A stretch of 5,730 bases of DNA from Synechococcaceae bacterium WB4_1_0192 (GTDB lineage: Bacteria; Cyanobacteriota; Cyanobacteriia; PCC-6307; Cyanobiaceae): assembly GCA_009926195.1 (NCBI GenBank), contig RFPK01000132.1, positions 1 to 5,730 on the forward strand, read 5' to 3'. Both the position numbers and the translations under genes were made by a program. Below the pieces are notes generated by a model. That model was not told where the DNA came from, searched no databases, and was given only the letters and a program-made list of their open reading frames with translations. This document shows, in pieces, positions 5,659-5,730 of this stretch. Each line of letters starts with the position of its first letter. Within the stretch, counting starts at the first letter, position 1.

Positions 5659-5730
5659 GCCGGCTCCCCCCGCTTCAGGCAATCGGCATAGAGGCGGTGG
5701 TGGGCCGCAGCCACCGCCGCCGGCCGCCAG
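5655..5730 (-). CDS. C-terminal end of an upstream gene, possibly a glycosyltransferase
   Basis: The frame entering at the right edge reads WRPAAVAAAHHRLYADCLKR then GEPA and a TGA at 5657-5655, giving 24 codons. The stop overlaps the ATG of the GT-D-like gene as ATGA, the same arrangement seen elsewhere in this operon, which supports it being a real gene end. A Trp followed by Ala-rich helix, a Tyr and a basic tail resembles the C-terminal helix of many GT-B glycosyltransferases (families 1 and 4). With so few residues this is only a suggestion. Nothing else about the gene can be seen. Confidence 0.72.
   Translation of the reverse strand, partial: WRPAAVAAAHHRLYADCLKRGEPA
5664..5671 (-). 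promoter_or_regulatory. Ribosome binding site that fixes the start of the GT-D-like gene
   Basis: On the minus strand the run GGGGGGAG ends five bases before the ATG at 5658-5656. This purine-rich stretch lies inside the 3' end of the preceding gene. It supports the ATG start over the in-frame TTG at 5682, which lies upstream of this site. Confidence 0.55.

Noticed and set aside
5659..5682. Longer start (TTG at 5682) for the GT-D-like protein
   Set aside because: The extra residues are Gly/Ala-rich, lie upstream of the ribosome site, and overlap the coding end of the preceding gene by more than the usual 4 bases.
4897..5691. 264-codon open frame on the plus strand
   Set aside because: Antisense to the GT-D-like gene, which has clear family motifs in its own frame.
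1..5730. tRNA, rRNA, CRISPR arrays, insertion sequences or attachment sites
   Set aside because: None seen; the window is filled by protein-coding genes, and short CAG/GCC-rich repeats are codon-usage effects.

Overview
Organism: the base composition is very high in G+C, there is almost no intergenic DNA, and there is one HIP1-type palindrome (GGCGATCGCC at 1181-1190). The protein sequences, especially the nucleotide-sugar dehydrogenase and decarboxylase, look like those I remember from Synechococcus/Cyanobium-type picocyanobacteria. A high-GC Cyanobium-like cyanobacterium is my best guess; this is inference, not proof. Layout: everything is on the minus strand, so transcription runs from position 5730 towards 1. 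In transcription order the window holds: (i) the last 24 codons of a gene entering from the right edge (5655-5730), possibly a glycosyltransferase; (ii) an uncharacterised GT-D-fold-like protein with a strikingly conserved C-terminal half (4741-5658); (iii) a family 61 glycosyltransferase (3626-4744); (iv) a polytopic membrane protein resembling O-antigen ligases/Wzy polymerases (2346-3626); (v) a UDP-glucuronate decarboxylase, i.e. UDP-xylose synthase (1429-2373); (vi) a UDP-glucose 6-dehydrogenase (68-1432); (vii) the first 19 codons of a class II glutamine amidotransferase, probably asparagine-synthase-like, leaving at the left edge (1-58). Only 9 bases (59-67) are non-coding. Successive genes overlap by 1, 4 or 28 bases, so this is an internal slice of a tightly coupled operon; its promoter and terminator lie outside the window. 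How the genes work together: the dehydrogenase and decarboxylase together convert UDP-glucose to UDP-glucuronate to UDP-xylose. The GT61 enzyme is a candidate user of one of these sugars, the membrane protein a candidate polymerase or ligase for the finished repeat unit, and the amidotransferase could modify a sugar or carboxylate group. The locus therefore reads as part of a surface polysaccharide (capsule/O-antigen/exopolysaccharide) cluster, probably making a glycan containing xylose and/or glucuronic acid. No flippase, chain-length regulator or initiating phosphosugar transferase is in the window. The least understood component is the GT-D-like protein at 4741-5658.
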